Assembly: GCA_964595955.1 (NCBI GenBank)
Contig: CAZQSF010000015.1
Span: forward strand, 1-54,673
Direction: 5' to 3'
Length of the DNA: 54,673 nucleotides
From: JAJDFU01 sp964595955
GTDB lineage: Bacteria > Bacteroidota > Bacteroidia > Chitinophagales > Saprospiraceae
Within the stretch, counting starts at the first letter, position 1. The number at the start of each line of letters is the position of its first letter. The notes beneath the pieces were generated by a model that had not been told where the DNA came from, made no database searches, and worked only from the letters and a program-made list of their open reading frames with translations. Positions 1-8,400 of this stretch are shown piece after piece. The position numbers were made by a program, and so were the translations under genes.

Positions 1-1323
1 AAAGTCCTCGAAGCTATCCACATCCGGGTTCGGGGTCTGGTTCATATAGGCGCGGATGGCAGCCAGGGCCGTTTCACTCCATTCCTCCTGATCCAGGAAA
101 TTCAGGATGGCCGGCAGCAAGGTCGCCCGGGTATCCCATAAGGCCATTTCCTGGCTGCAGTTCAGGCCAGTCAGGCCGTCTATGGCTTCCAACTGGTTCA
201 TTATCTGCCGGTCCGCTGCCGATAAGGGATTTTGCTCGGTTCCCGTCGGGTCAAAATCCTCATCGCCCAGGCCGACCACGGATTCGGGGCCGTACAGGAT
301 GCAGAGGGAGGTTTGCTCGTACCAGTCCGGCATCGAATTTTCATCCCCGCTTTCATTATTGTTGTTGCTGCTACTACCCCCACCTCCACTTCCAAGAGGA
401 CGTCTTCTTGAGCTACGCCACCGCCATATATCATGGATATTACCACCCCAACCGCTAAGGCCCACCGGAACCGGAGGGGACCACTCGCTCAAAATGGATA
501 CAGACCAGTAGTTAGGCTCAGTAGGCTGATGGTACAGGGGGGGATCCTGGTCACAATCATAAACTACAGAGATCATTATATATCCAGATGGGCAACTTCT
601 TGGTATGACAAACGCAATAGCGTTGGATCCGCCGCTACCACCACCTCCTTCATATGGTGTGCAAGTCAGGTAATGGCATTCATCACGAGGCTGAAGGGTC
701 TCCAAGTTATCTCGATGGGCATCCCACCACTCGCTCCAGTTTGGATCGCTGTGGTTCAGGATGTCGGCATCATAGAATTGGAAGGTCAAAAACGAATAAG
801 CAAAATTCGTTTCGTAATAGCCTGAAATTCGCTGGCCGTCAATAAAAATTCGAGGGATCAAATGAAAATCGTAGGTATCTCCCTCCGTCTTTATAAATAA
901 CACGGCTTCGGTCACCTCCGAATTGAGTCGATAGAAGGGAATGGTCCAAAGCGCTGTATCAGCAGAGACCCGGGCAAGGTCCCAGGCCGGAAAGCCGTAC
1001 CACCTGACCAAGTCGTCCATGAATTGCTCCACACTATCTTGGTAAGCAATGACATACTTGATCTGATTGAACTTATCCAACACCCCCTGGCTTCTGGACC
1101 GCAGGCGATCCTCTATAGCATCTACCTCCCGGATGCCGGGATGACTGGACGAAAGGAACGAGTTGGAGAAGGCCTTTTGAAGCAGTGGTGTACTGGCAAT
1201 ATAGGCCTCATAGTCAAACGTACTTTTCGGTCCTTTTTCAAGTTCCATTGGTTCGGGAAGATCCTTCCGGCAAGTGGAAACGAGTAGGGTTAGGATACAA
1301 CAAAGGAAAAATACGGTACGCAT
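1..1323 (-). CDS. Putative surface lipoprotein, 3'-truncated by the window edge; variable-tail (polymorphic toxin-like) family suspected
   Basis: The frame stays open from an ATG at 1323 to the window edge, giving 441 residues without a stop. Residues 1-17 are a hydrophobic signal ending in VST before Cys18, a plausible though non-ideal lipobox. The mature part has a Trp-rich region (about 105-205), a Cys/Gly segment (216-235, with a Gly4-Ser type linker), a basic stretch ending in four Gly (301-316), a Ser/Asn linker, and an acidic helical end with the pattern NFL...SETALAAI...D..DSFEDF (408-441). From memory, this last motif and the mid-protein Trp region resemble Bacteroidota lipoproteins whose C-termini are highly variable and sometimes toxin domains; that is inference. 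Base composition is visibly more AT-rich than the neighbours, which suggests an acquired or fast-evolving gene. No specific function can be assigned because the C-terminus lies outside. Confidence 0.75.
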   Translation of the reverse strand, partial: MRTVFFLCCILTLLVSTCRKDLPEPMELEKGPKSTFDYEAYIASTPLLQKAFSNSFLSSSHPGIREVDAIEDRLRSRSQGVLDKFNQIKYVIAYQDSVEQFMDDLVRWYGFPAWDLARVSADTALWTIPFYRLNSEVTEAVLFIKTEGDTYDFHLIPRIFIDGQRISGYYETNFAYSFLTFQFYDADILNHSDPNWSEWWDAHRDNLETLQPRDECHYLTCTPYEGGGGSGGSNAIAFVIPRSCPSGYIMISVVYDCDQDPPLYHQPTEPNYWSVSILSEWSPPVPVGLSGWGGNIHDIWRWRSSRRRPLGSGGGGSSSNNNNESGDENSMPDWYEQTSLCILYGPESVVGLGDEDFDPTGTEQNPLSAADRQIMNQLEAIDGLTGLNCSQEMALWDTRATLLPAILNFLDQEEWSETALAAIRAYMNQTPNPDVDSFEDF

Positions 1324-1363
1324 GAATGATGAGCTTTAGGTGATACAAAGTGTCCTAAAATTA

Positions 1364-1373
1364 CCCCCCCCCC
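1364..1373. repeat. Homopolymer tract of ten C (ten G on the minus strand)
   Basis: Ten consecutive C lie 41-50 bases upstream of the start codon of the lipoprotein gene ending at 1323, inside an AT-rich leader. Tracts of this kind can vary in length by slippage. Located here it would change leader or promoter spacing rather than the reading frame. Confidence 0.7.
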
Positions 1374-1458
1374 GCAATAATTCTAATCCAATTTCAGGTT
1401 TAACAAATTTTGATTTAATTCAATTATATGGAACTGTTTTAGGCGAATGGATCCTTCC

Positions 1459-2469
1459 TCAGTGCTCTGGGCGCTCAAGCCCTGCGGCATGCCCATCCAA
1501 ATAAAACTTCGCCGCCCAGCTCAGCTGCCGGAAGGGCTGGTAGGCCCCCCAGGGCGGGGCCGAGCCGGCGATGCCGCCGTTGCGGGCCAGGGGGATGCCC
1601 TGCAGCAGGCGCCGGGCAGTGTTCCGGTAGGCCGGCGCCGGGCGCTGCGCATGCATGCGCCGGAGCAGAACGGCCAGCTGGGCCTCGCCGGTGAGGCAGC
1701 GAAAGGCATGGTCGCCCTGCCAGCGGGTGTCGTAGCGGCCGGCCAGGCGGCCCCGGGCGGCATAATCTTCCAGGAGGCGATGTACGGCCAGCTGCACGGC
1801 TTCCAGCCCTTCAGGCTGTTCCAGCAGCAGGCTGCTTTCCCACAGGCCGCGCAGGCTGTACAGCAGGGTATGGGTGAAGGCCGTATCGCTGCCGCCAAAG
1901 CCCCAGGCGCGGAAGCTGCCGGCTTCCGTCCGCCGGGTCAGCAGCTCGTCCAGGGCCTGCCGGGCGAATGGCGGAATGGCCGGATCGTTCAGCAGGTGCT
2001 GCGCCCGGAGCAGGGCGCCCACCACCCGGGCGAAGTAGGTGGGCTCGGCCTGCGGCCGGTAGGTGTACACCAGCCATCGGGCGGCCCGGGCAGCGGCCTC
2101 CGGGAAGGCCGGATCGTCGAATCGCCGGGCAGCCGCTGTGAGCCCGAGGAGTATCATGCCGGTATTGAAGACGGAGGGCGGCCCCGCCTCGCCCGTACCG
2201 CCGGGCAGGGCGCCCTCCGGGCGTTGCAGGCGGCAGAGCCATTGAGCGGTGGCCTCGGCCTTTTCGGCCAGGCGAAGATGAGGGAACAACTCATCATAGC
2301 GCAACAGGGTGGGGATGAGGTAGCCGCTCACCTCGGGGTAGGGCGGCCCCCAGCGGGGCCGCCGGAAGGGCAGCAGCCGGCGGTAGGCAGCAAAGCCCCG
2401 GCCACCGGTCGCCTCCCGGGCGCGCAGCAGCCAGTCCAGTACCCGGCGGGCGTTGGGCAGCCCGTCCAC
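1459..2469 (-). CDS. Alpha/alpha-toroid protein (prenyltransferase/squalene-cyclase-repeat-like), function unknown
   Basis: The 336-residue protein has the sequence pattern of alpha/alpha-barrel proteins seen near polysaccharide genes: YPEVSGYLIPTLLRY (about 44-58), PSVFNTGMILLGL, FTHTLLYSLRGL, CLTGEAQLAVLL and a final WAAKFYLDG. Each motif sits at the start of a helix pair, as in terpenoid-cyclase or GH88-type toroids. No signal peptide is seen, so a cytoplasmic role is likely. The start is a GTG; the family's first helix (VLDWLL) begins a few residues later, so the start cannot be much further downstream. Upstream in the same frame, two codons before the GTG, lies the TAG stop of the M28 peptidase gene, so the two are certainly co-transcribed and perhaps translationally coupled. 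The substrate is unknown. Confidence 0.75.
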   Translation of the reverse strand: MDGLPNARRVLDWLLRAREATGGRGFAAYRRLLPFRRPRWGPPYPEVSGYLIPTLLRYDELFPHLRLAEKAEATAQWLCRLQRPEGALPGGTGEAGPPSVFNTGMILLGLTAAARRFDDPAFPEAAARAARWLVYTYRPQAEPTYFARVVGALLRAQHLLNDPAIPPFARQALDELLTRRTEAGSFRAWGFGGSDTAFTHTLLYSLRGLWESSLLLEQPEGLEAVQLAVHRLLEDYAARGRLAGRYDTRWQGDHAFRCLTGEAQLAVLLRRMHAQRPAPAYRNTARRLLQGIPLARNGGIAGSAPPWGAYQPFRQLSWAAKFYLDGHAAGLERPEH

Positions 2470-2475
2470 GATAGC

Positions 2476-3528
2476 CTAGTTGAGCGTGCCCTGGGCCTCG
2501 CGGTAAAGGACGGCCAGCACCACCTGGCCCACGGCGCGCAGGGTGTTCTTGTCGATGATGTCCAGGTTGTCGTCGTGGGTGTGCCAGTAATGGCCAAAAC
2601 CGGTCTGCGAGTTTGGCGGGCGATTGATGATGTCGATCATGGGGATGCCGGCGATGGTGTTCACGAAGTAGTGGTCGTCCAGGATGCCGGGGGTGGTTTC
2701 ATTCACGAAGTAATTGCCGTAGCCCATGGCCTGGGCCAGCTTCCAGACTTTATTCACCACCTGAGGGGCGAAGCGCATGGAGAAGCCCTCCTTGGTGAAG
2801 CGGGCGCCCTTGGAGCCCACCATATCCAGCAGGATGCCGTACTGGGCATCGTAGCCGGGCACGTGCGGATTGCGCGACCAGTGCTGGGAGCCCAGGCCCC
2901 AGCTTTCGTTGTTCTCGCCTCCGCTCTCGCCGTAGTCCTCCGCATCGAAGAAGACGATGTCTACCCCAATATCCGCCGGGTTTTCCCCGAAAAGGCGAGC
3001 CACTTCCAGCAGTACGGCCACGCCGCTGGCGCCGTCGTCGGCCCCGAGTATGGGCTCGTCCTTGCGGCCTTCTTCATCCTCCAGGGGGGAGTCGGCAAAG
3101 GGCCGGGTATCCCAGTGGGCGGCCAGGAGGATGCGCTTGCCGGCATCGGGATTGAACCGGCCGATGATGTTGGTGGCCTGCAGGCGGGTGCCGTCGTAGG
3201 CCGTGGGCTGGAAGTTCTGCTCCATCACCTGGGCGCCGTAGGCTTCCAGCTTGCGCACCAGCCAGGCCCGGGTGTTGCGATGCCCCTCGGTATTGGGCAC
3301 GCGCGGGCCGAATTCCAATTGCCCCGCCACAAAGGCAAAGGCCGAGTCCTTGTTGAAGCGCGGAATGGGTGCCGCCGGGCTGTTGGCGGGCTTGGCCCCG
3401 GCTTCGGAAGCCGAAGAGGAAGCCCCGGACGAATCGGAACCGCAGCTGCTGAAAAGCAGGAGCAAAGGAAGGGCCAGGCCGGCAAAGAGGCGTGTCATAG
3501 CGATGGTTTTGAACAAAGAGCGGATCAA
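2476..3528 (-). CDS. M28-family zinc peptidase / glutaminyl cyclase-like lipoprotein
   Basis: The 350-residue protein starts with a hydrophobic segment ending in FSSC (Cys29), a lipoprotein signal; an internal Met at residue 11 (base 3498) is an equally good start. The catalytic fold follows: AAHWDTRPFAD (136-146), GADDGASG (162-169) with the metal-binding Asp, FFDAEDYGE (193-201) with Glu, and HYWHTHDDN (313-321) with a late His. These match glutaminyl-peptide cyclotransferase/M28 aminopeptidases, single-zinc enzymes that either cyclise N-terminal Gln to pyroglutamate or remove N-terminal residues. The SQTGFGHYWHT arrangement favours the cyclase subgroup. It would act in the periplasm or at the outer membrane. 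The TAG stop is only two codons from the GTG of the downstream toroid gene, in the same frame. Confidence 0.9.
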   Translation of the reverse strand: MIRSLFKTIAMTRLFAGLALPLLLLFSSCGSDSSGASSSASEAGAKPANSPAAPIPRFNKDSAFAFVAGQLEFGPRVPNTEGHRNTRAWLVRKLEAYGAQVMEQNFQPTAYDGTRLQATNIIGRFNPDAGKRILLAAHWDTRPFADSPLEDEEGRKDEPILGADDGASGVAVLLEVARLFGENPADIGVDIVFFDAEDYGESGGENNESWGLGSQHWSRNPHVPGYDAQYGILLDMVGSKGARFTKEGFSMRFAPQVVNKVWKLAQAMGYGNYFVNETTPGILDDHYFVNTIAGIPMIDIINRPPNSQTGFGHYWHTHDDNLDIIDKNTLRAVGQVVLAVLYREAQGTLN

Positions 3529-3735
3529 GAGGCCAAGGGTTGATTGGAGAGGTAAAAATCGGAAATTAATGGGTTTCGGGAAGGCTGTTGGCCATTTGCT
3601 TTGGGCTGTTGGTTCATTCAGACGGTTAGATGGTAGACAGTTAGACGGTAGACTCCTGGAAGTGTTCTTACCTATTCACCTCTGCTGCTTTTTTCAGCTT
3701 GCCTGCCGGGCTTCCACCAATTATACGGGAAGCGA

Positions 3736-4060
3736 AGCCCGAAGGGCTGGCATTTTTCTAACTCTCTACCCCGCAAGCAAGCTTCGAATCCCGAAGGGAT
3801 GGCATTTTGAGATGCACAGGATCTTTGAGGAACCTACCTCCCTTTTTGGTCTCCGAGCCCGGCGAGGGAAGGTGCAGGCTTCAACGTATTCAACCCCTGT
3901 CGGGGTTGATTTCCCTATTCATTTGGATACCCCCGATTTCATCGGGGGGCATTTCATGTTCCATCCCTTCGGGATGTCTCCCTTTCCACCATCTACAAGC
4001 CCGAAGGCTTGCCTGCCGGGGCAGGGCTGGCATTTTGAGATGCCCAGGGTCTTTCCGGCA
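3736..4060. repeat. Cluster of short REP-like hairpin repeats
   Basis: This is the main content of the 590-base gene-free gap between the peptidase and thiL. Hairpins are agccc-gaa-gggct (3736-3748), atccc-gaa-gggat (3788-3800), aacccc-tgtc-ggggtt (3892-3907), cccccgat-ttc-atcggggg (3930-3948), catccc-ttc-gggatg (3962-3976) and aagcc-cgaa-ggctt (3997-4010). Three units are followed by ggcatttt, and ggcattttgagatgc occurs identically at 3801-3815 and 4029-4043. The shape is that of Bacteroidota REP-type palindromes, which in other genomes are linked to RAYT transposases; no such transposase gene is in the window. Confidence 0.75.
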
Positions 4061-4118
4061 CCTCTCTTCTTTCTATTCCTGTAAACCGGGATGGTGCCCT
4101 AGAGTAGGCGTATCACCA

Positions 4119-5159
4119 CTACGCCTTCAGATGCTGCCAGCCCTGGGCCTGGATATCGTGGAGGTTGCCGCCCTTGGTGTGCAGCTTGATGCCGTCGGCT
4201 TTGGGTACGATCTCGCCGGCGATATAGATATCGGGCAGGAAGCGCACTTTGTCCACCTCCTCCGGGGCGATGGTGAAGAGCAGCTCGTAGTCCTCGCCTC
4301 CGTTGAGGGCGCAGGTGACGGGGTCCAGTTTGAACTCCAGCGCCTGCATCTGGGCATCGGGATGGATGGGCACACCGCTCTCCTCTACAAAAGCCCCCAC
4401 GCCCGACTGGGTGCAGATGTGGAAGAGATCGGAGGCCAGGCCGTCGGATACATCGATCATACTGGTGGGGACCAGCCCGTTTTTCTCAAAGGCCTCGATC
4501 ATCTCCTTGCGGGCTTCGGGCTTGAGCTGCCGCTCGATGAGGTAGGCCGATTCACCCAGATCGGGCTGCGTATCGGGGTTGTCCAGGTAAAGCTGCTTTT
4601 CGCGCTCCAGCAGTTGGAGGCCCAGAAAGGCGGCGCCCAGGTTGCCGGTCACGCACAGCAGGTCGCCCACGCGGGCGGTGTTGCGGTAGGTGACGCGTTC
4701 TCGGTCCACCTGACCCAGGGCGGCCACGCTGAGGACCAGCCCCTGGCGGGAGGAGTTGGTATCGCCGCCGATGAGATCCACGCCATAGCGGGTGCAGGCC
4801 AGCTTGATGCCCTCGTACAGTTCCTCCACGGCCTCCACGGAAAAGCGGTTGGACAGGCCCAGGGAAACCGTCACCTGGCGGGGCCGGCCGTTCATGGCGT
4901 AAATGTCGGACAGGTTGACCACTACGGCCTTGTAGCCCAGGTGCTTGAGCGGGGCGTACATCAGGTCGAAGTGGATGCCTTCCAGCAGCATGTCGGTGCT
5001 GAGCAGGGTGAGGGCCTCGCCGCCGTAGTCCACCACGGCCGCGTCGTCGCCGACCCCGCGCACGGAGGAGGGTTGTTTGAGCTCCAGGTCGCCGGTGAGG
5101 TGATCGATGAGGCCGAATTCGCCCAGGTCGGCTATTTCGGTTCGTTTGGGTTGATCCAT
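4119..5159 (-). CDS. thiL: Thiamine-monophosphate kinase
   Basis: ThiL phosphorylates thiamine monophosphate to thiamine diphosphate with ATP in the cytoplasm, the last step of cofactor synthesis. The 346-residue length and the AIR-synthase-like order fit: GVGDDAAV near residues 35-42 (metal/nucleotide binding), a STDML element, DLIGGDTNSS in the middle, then the GDLLCVTGNLG stretch and IDVSDGLASDL in the C-terminal domain. The start ATG at 5159 gives the usual N-terminus before EFGLIDHL. It lies 141 bases downstream of the thioredoxin-fold gene on the same strand and may be the last gene of that group. An AGGCGTA/TACGCCT hairpin (4106-4126) overlaps the stop codon but has no T-run. No other thiamine genes are nearby. 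Confidence 0.95.
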   Translation of the reverse strand: MDQPKRTEIADLGEFGLIDHLTGDLELKQPSSVRGVGDDAAVVDYGGEALTLLSTDMLLEGIHFDLMYAPLKHLGYKAVVVNLSDIYAMNGRPRQVTVSLGLSNRFSVEAVEELYEGIKLACTRYGVDLIGGDTNSSRQGLVLSVAALGQVDRERVTYRNTARVGDLLCVTGNLGAAFLGLQLLEREKQLYLDNPDTQPDLGESAYLIERQLKPEARKEMIEAFEKNGLVPTSMIDVSDGLASDLFHICTQSGVGAFVEESGVPIHPDAQMQALEFKLDPVTCALNGGEDYELLFTIAPEEVDKVRFLPDIYIAGEIVPKADGIKLHTKGGNLHDIQAQGWQHLKA

Positions 5160-5300
5160 GAGATCCGTCTTGGTTTTAACCGCCCGGGGGTGCCCGCCTC
5201 CGCGATGCCCTGGGCGGGAAAGAAAGGGGGCGGAAGTATGGGTTGTGCTGGTTGTCGTGTTGCAGCGCAGCCTGCCGGGAAAGAAGTTCAGCGCACTACC

Positions 5301-6467
5301 TCAAAGTTGGTCGATCAACTCCAGGAGTTCGCTGGTTCCGGAGTAGTCCTCCCCTTGCGCCTTGGCGATCTCGATCGCCTCTTCGGCGGCTTTGCGGGCT
5401 TTTTTCTTTTTGCCCAGCTTGTAGTAGAGCGCGGCCAGGGTATCCATATTGTAGTACTGCTTGCTCAGGTCCACCGACTTCTGGGCCCAGGCCAGGGCCT
5501 CCTCCAGCATGGCTTCGTCTTCCACGCTTTCGTAGAAGGTCCAGGCTATGTTGTTGAGATCCACGGCAGCGACCTCGCCTTCGCGCAGCATACTTTCCAT
5601 GAATCGAACGGCTTCGGGGGCGAATTTTTCCATGTCGCCCTTGCGGTCGTAGTAGCCCATGCGAAGGACGTTCTTCATCTGGTCGGCTTCCTCGGGCGGG
5701 TAGGTGCGGTCCAGCATTTTCTGGGCCTGCTCGAGGCCGTAGTCGCCCAGGTCGCCGAAGGCCAGCTGAATGGCGCCGTTGGCGATCTTGCCGCGCACGG
5801 CCGGCTCGCCGATGAGTTGCTCAAATGCCGCCCGGTGGTCCAGCAGATAGTTGAACATATCGGAGGCGGGATCTTCGGCGTATTCGAAGATGAACTCCAT
5901 GTTCTCTTCCGTGCTCCAGTCGTCCTGGGTGGCCATGTACTCTTCGGCAACGCGAAGGTGAGAACCGTCCATTTCGGCCGCTCTGAGGGCGGTGTATTTT
6001 TTCAGGAATTCCGGCTCGCGATTGCCATCGGCATATTGGGTTTCCAGGTAGGCCATATTGGCCTGGGGATCATTGGCAGTACGGCCCAGCTTCACGAAGG
6101 CCTCGGCTTCGTGGTAACCCAGGCCGCGGTGTACCAGGTCACCGTTGCTGTTGAGGAACAGCAGGGAAGGGTAGGCCTGCACGCCGTATCGCTCGGCCAA
6201 TACGACGCCTTCGCCTTTTTCCATATCCATTTTTACGTTGACGAAGTGCTGGTTGTAGTACCCGCCCACTTCGGCATCGGTGAACACATCGCGGTCCATC
6301 ATCTTGCAAGGGCCACACCATACGGCATAGGCATCCATGAAAATGAGCTTGTCTTCGGCTTCGGCTTTGGCCAGGGCTTCCTTGAAGGTGCCTTCTTCAA
6401 ATTCGATTTGCGCGTACAGGCCGACGGCCGGCAGCAGGAAGGTAAAAAGCAGGGCGTAAAGACGCAT
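5301..6467 (-). CDS. Secreted thioredoxin-fold protein with helical C-terminal domain (paralogue 2)
   Basis: A cleavable signal peptide (residues 1-19, ending LYAQ) precedes a thioredoxin fold with the full WCGPCK active site at 50-55 and the cis-proline in QAYPSLLFL. Residues after about 150 are helical and TPR-like, ending with a KKKKARKAAEEAIEIAK helix. The Cys pair and signal indicate a periplasmic disulfide reductase or isomerase-like role, but the partner is unknown. It is a tandem paralogue of the gene just upstream (42-base gap); both share HFVNVKMDMEKGEG-type sequence after the active site and similar C-terminal helices, so they arose by duplication. The 388-residue length is far more than a plain thioredoxin, and the extra domain is the least understood part. 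Confidence 0.85.
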   Translation of the reverse strand: MRLYALLFTFLLPAVGLYAQIEFEEGTFKEALAKAEAEDKLIFMDAYAVWCGPCKMMDRDVFTDAEVGGYYNQHFVNVKMDMEKGEGVVLAERYGVQAYPSLLFLNSNGDLVHRGLGYHEAEAFVKLGRTANDPQANMAYLETQYADGNREPEFLKKYTALRAAEMDGSHLRVAEEYMATQDDWSTEENMEFIFEYAEDPASDMFNYLLDHRAAFEQLIGEPAVRGKIANGAIQLAFGDLGDYGLEQAQKMLDRTYPPEEADQMKNVLRMGYYDRKGDMEKFAPEAVRFMESMLREGEVAAVDLNNIAWTFYESVEDEAMLEEALAWAQKSVDLSKQYYNMDTLAALYYKLGKKKKARKAAEEAIEIAKAQGEDYSGTSELLELIDQL

Positions 6468-6509
6468 GGGGTTGGAATTTTACACACATTAAAAAAAGCA
6501 ACATTCACC

Positions 6510-7673
6510 TTAACCGAGCCGGCGAAGGAAAAATTGCACGCGCATCATGGCTTCTTTATCCGGAATGGCCAGTTTCAGGGCCTTTTCAGCGGCTTTTCGG
6601 GCATCCTCCTTTTTGCCGTTGGCCAGGAGCTCTTCGGCATAGCGAAGGTAATACTGGAAACTGTTGCCTTTCTTGGCAGCTTTCCCGGCCAGGTCCTCGG
6701 CCAGGGCGGTGGTAGCCTCTGCATCGGGGAAAGCGCTGCGAATTTGCCGGGCCAGTTCGGCCAGGCCGGCGGGGTCTTTACCCACCTCTTTTTTGGCGTA
6801 GGTTTTGGCCGCATCAGCATAGGCCTCAGGCGGACCCACCTGGCGGAAATAATCCATGCGTACCTCATGCTCAAACGACCGCGCTGCCCCGGGATAATGC
6901 GCTTTCATGTCGTCGATGGCCTCGTCGAGCAGCATTTCGGTCCGGAATTCGGCAGCCTTGCGGGCGGTGTTCAGGCAGGCGCTGTAAATAGCCGATTCCA
7001 CTTGCTCTTCGGAGGTGATTGCCTCGATGGCTTTCCGGTTCTCGATCAGCGCATCGAATATGCGGGAGTCGCATTCGGTTGCGGCTTCCAGGATAAACCG
7101 CAGGTTGAATGCGGTGGTCAGGTCGTCCTGGGTGTCGAGGTACTCATTAGCGATCTTCAGGCTGGGCTTGCCGGCCTGGTTGAGGGCCTTTACGTACTGG
7201 TAGATGAGCTCGGGCTCGCGATCCCCCTGTTCGTACTGTTCGGCGTATTGGCCGGAGCGGTCGATCTTGCTGAGGGCCTTTTTACCCAATTGGATAAAGC
7301 CGTCCACCTGCTGGGCCCCGCGCACCTGTTGGACGACCTCACCGGTGTAGTCGATGTAAAACAGGGTCGGATAGGCACTGACCGGGTATTTTTTTCCGAA
7401 GGTCGGCCCTTCGCCTTTCTCCATGTCCATCTTCACATTGATGAAGTGCTGATTGTAGAAGCGGCCCACCTCGGGATTGGGAAAAACCTGCCGGGCCATG
7501 CGCTTGCAGGGGCCGCACCACTCGGCATAGGCATCCACGAAGAGGATCTTGTCCTGTTTTTGAGCTTCCGCCAGGGCTTCCTGCCAGCTGCCTTTGAAGA
7601 ATTCAATGCCTTGTGATTGGCCTTCGCCGAGCAAAAAGAAAAAGAGGACAGCGATCAGAAGGCGAAGTTTCAT
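6510..7673 (-). CDS. Secreted thioredoxin-fold protein with helical C-terminal domain (paralogue 1)
   Basis: The 387-residue protein begins with a signal peptide (1-20, ending GQSQ), followed by a thioredoxin domain with WCGPCK at 52-57 and cis-proline in SAYPTLFYI. From about residue 150 it is helical, with a terminal segment KKEDARKAAEKALKLA that parallels the same region of the downstream paralogue. The likely location is the periplasm. It lies 76 bases downstream of the TPR lipoprotein gene and 42 bases upstream of its paralogue, so the three probably share a transcript. The two copies differ in their middle helices, which suggests different partners rather than simple gene dosage (inference). 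Confidence 0.85.
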   Translation of the reverse strand: MKLRLLIAVLFFFLLGEGQSQGIEFFKGSWQEALAEAQKQDKILFVDAYAEWCGPCKRMARQVFPNPEVGRFYNQHFINVKMDMEKGEGPTFGKKYPVSAYPTLFYIDYTGEVVQQVRGAQQVDGFIQLGKKALSKIDRSGQYAEQYEQGDREPELIYQYVKALNQAGKPSLKIANEYLDTQDDLTTAFNLRFILEAATECDSRIFDALIENRKAIEAITSEEQVESAIYSACLNTARKAAEFRTEMLLDEAIDDMKAHYPGAARSFEHEVRMDYFRQVGPPEAYADAAKTYAKKEVGKDPAGLAELARQIRSAFPDAEATTALAEDLAGKAAKKGNSFQYYLRYAEELLANGKKEDARKAAEKALKLAIPDKEAMMRVQFFLRRLG

Positions 7674-7749
7674 AGGAGGGATTCTTTTTATTGTTCAATT
7701 GCGTTGCCTGGAAAGAGAAACGCATCGGAGGAAGCACTGGTTTGACCGG

Positions 7750-8289
7750 CTACTGAACTTCTTCCTGTTGCTGGCTTTCAAACTCCCGGATGAGCTGTTC
7801 TGGCGTTTTGCCCATTTCCAGGTAGGCGATCATGGCCTGGGCATCGCGGGCCAGGGGGTGCTCGCTGTAGGTGTTTACGAACCTTTTGTACGATTCCAGG
7901 GCCCGGGCTTTGTCTCCGAGGTCCTCGTCGTAGATGAAGGCCCGCAGGAAAAGGGCCTCGGCCGCTTTTTCGTATTCGGGATGCCGGTCGATGATCCCTG
8001 TGAGCATCTCTACCGCCTCGGGATACCGGCCTATGGACCGGGCCAGCTCCGCCCCCTGGTACAGAGCTGCCGGGGTCAGGCTGTCCTGCGGCTGGCTCTG
8101 GGCGAGCTGCCGGGCCTGGTCGACCAGCGATTGCACGCGGGCCGTGTCTATGGGCGCTCCGATGTCGCGATTGGCCACCTCTTCGATCAGGGCTTCCATA
8201 TCGTCCAGCAGCTTGCCGGCAGACGGCTGGGGCTGGCAGGCGGTCATTAGTAAAACAGCAGAAAGCAAAAGGAAATGCGTCGTTTTCAT
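7750..8289 (-). CDS. TPR-containing lipoprotein (BamD/YbgF-like helical protein)
   Basis: The protein has 179 residues with a lipoprotein signal ending MTAC (Cys18). The mature part contains TPR-type helices: TPAALYQGAELARSIGRYPEAVEMLTGII, then KAAEALFLRAFIYDEDLGDKARALESYKRFV, then a closing YPEHPLARDAQ-like element (TYSEHPLARDAQAMIAYL). This resembles the tetratricopeptide part of BamD or CpoB-type proteins but is too short and lacks their other parts, so only a scaffold role at the envelope is supported. It is the first gene of the minus-strand group that continues with the two thioredoxin paralogues, and a good -7 box lies at 8401-8408, about 110 bases upstream. Confidence 0.8.
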   Translation of the reverse strand: MKTTHFLLLSAVLLMTACQPQPSAGKLLDDMEALIEEVANRDIGAPIDTARVQSLVDQARQLAQSQPQDSLTPAALYQGAELARSIGRYPEAVEMLTGIIDRHPEYEKAAEALFLRAFIYDEDLGDKARALESYKRFVNTYSEHPLARDAQAMIAYLEMGKTPEQLIREFESQQQEEVQ

Positions 8290-8400
8290 GGCGTGTTTTG
8301 ATGGTCAGGTCCGGATCGGGGCTTTGCCCGCGGCAGGGGTGAAGGAACGGCTAAAGATCCCGTCCCCTTTTCTGCCCTCAAGCCCCGTTTCCCGGTTGTG

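Noticed and set aside
1447..3543. A 698-codon open frame on the plus strand
   Set aside because: It is antisense to the toroid and M28 genes, has no domain pattern and is typical of GC-rich shadow frames.
3781..3800. A TTCGAATCC sequence reminiscent of a tRNA T-loop
   Set aside because: No acceptor or anticodon stem can be formed around it; it is part of the REP-like hairpin unit.
3736..4060. Possible CRISPR array
   Set aside because: Repeat units are short hairpins with irregular spacing and different arms, and no cas gene is near.
3807..7616. A 1269-codon open frame on the plus strand
   Set aside because: It runs through the hairpin repeats and antisense to thiL and both thioredoxin genes, whose conserved motifs prove the minus strand is coding.
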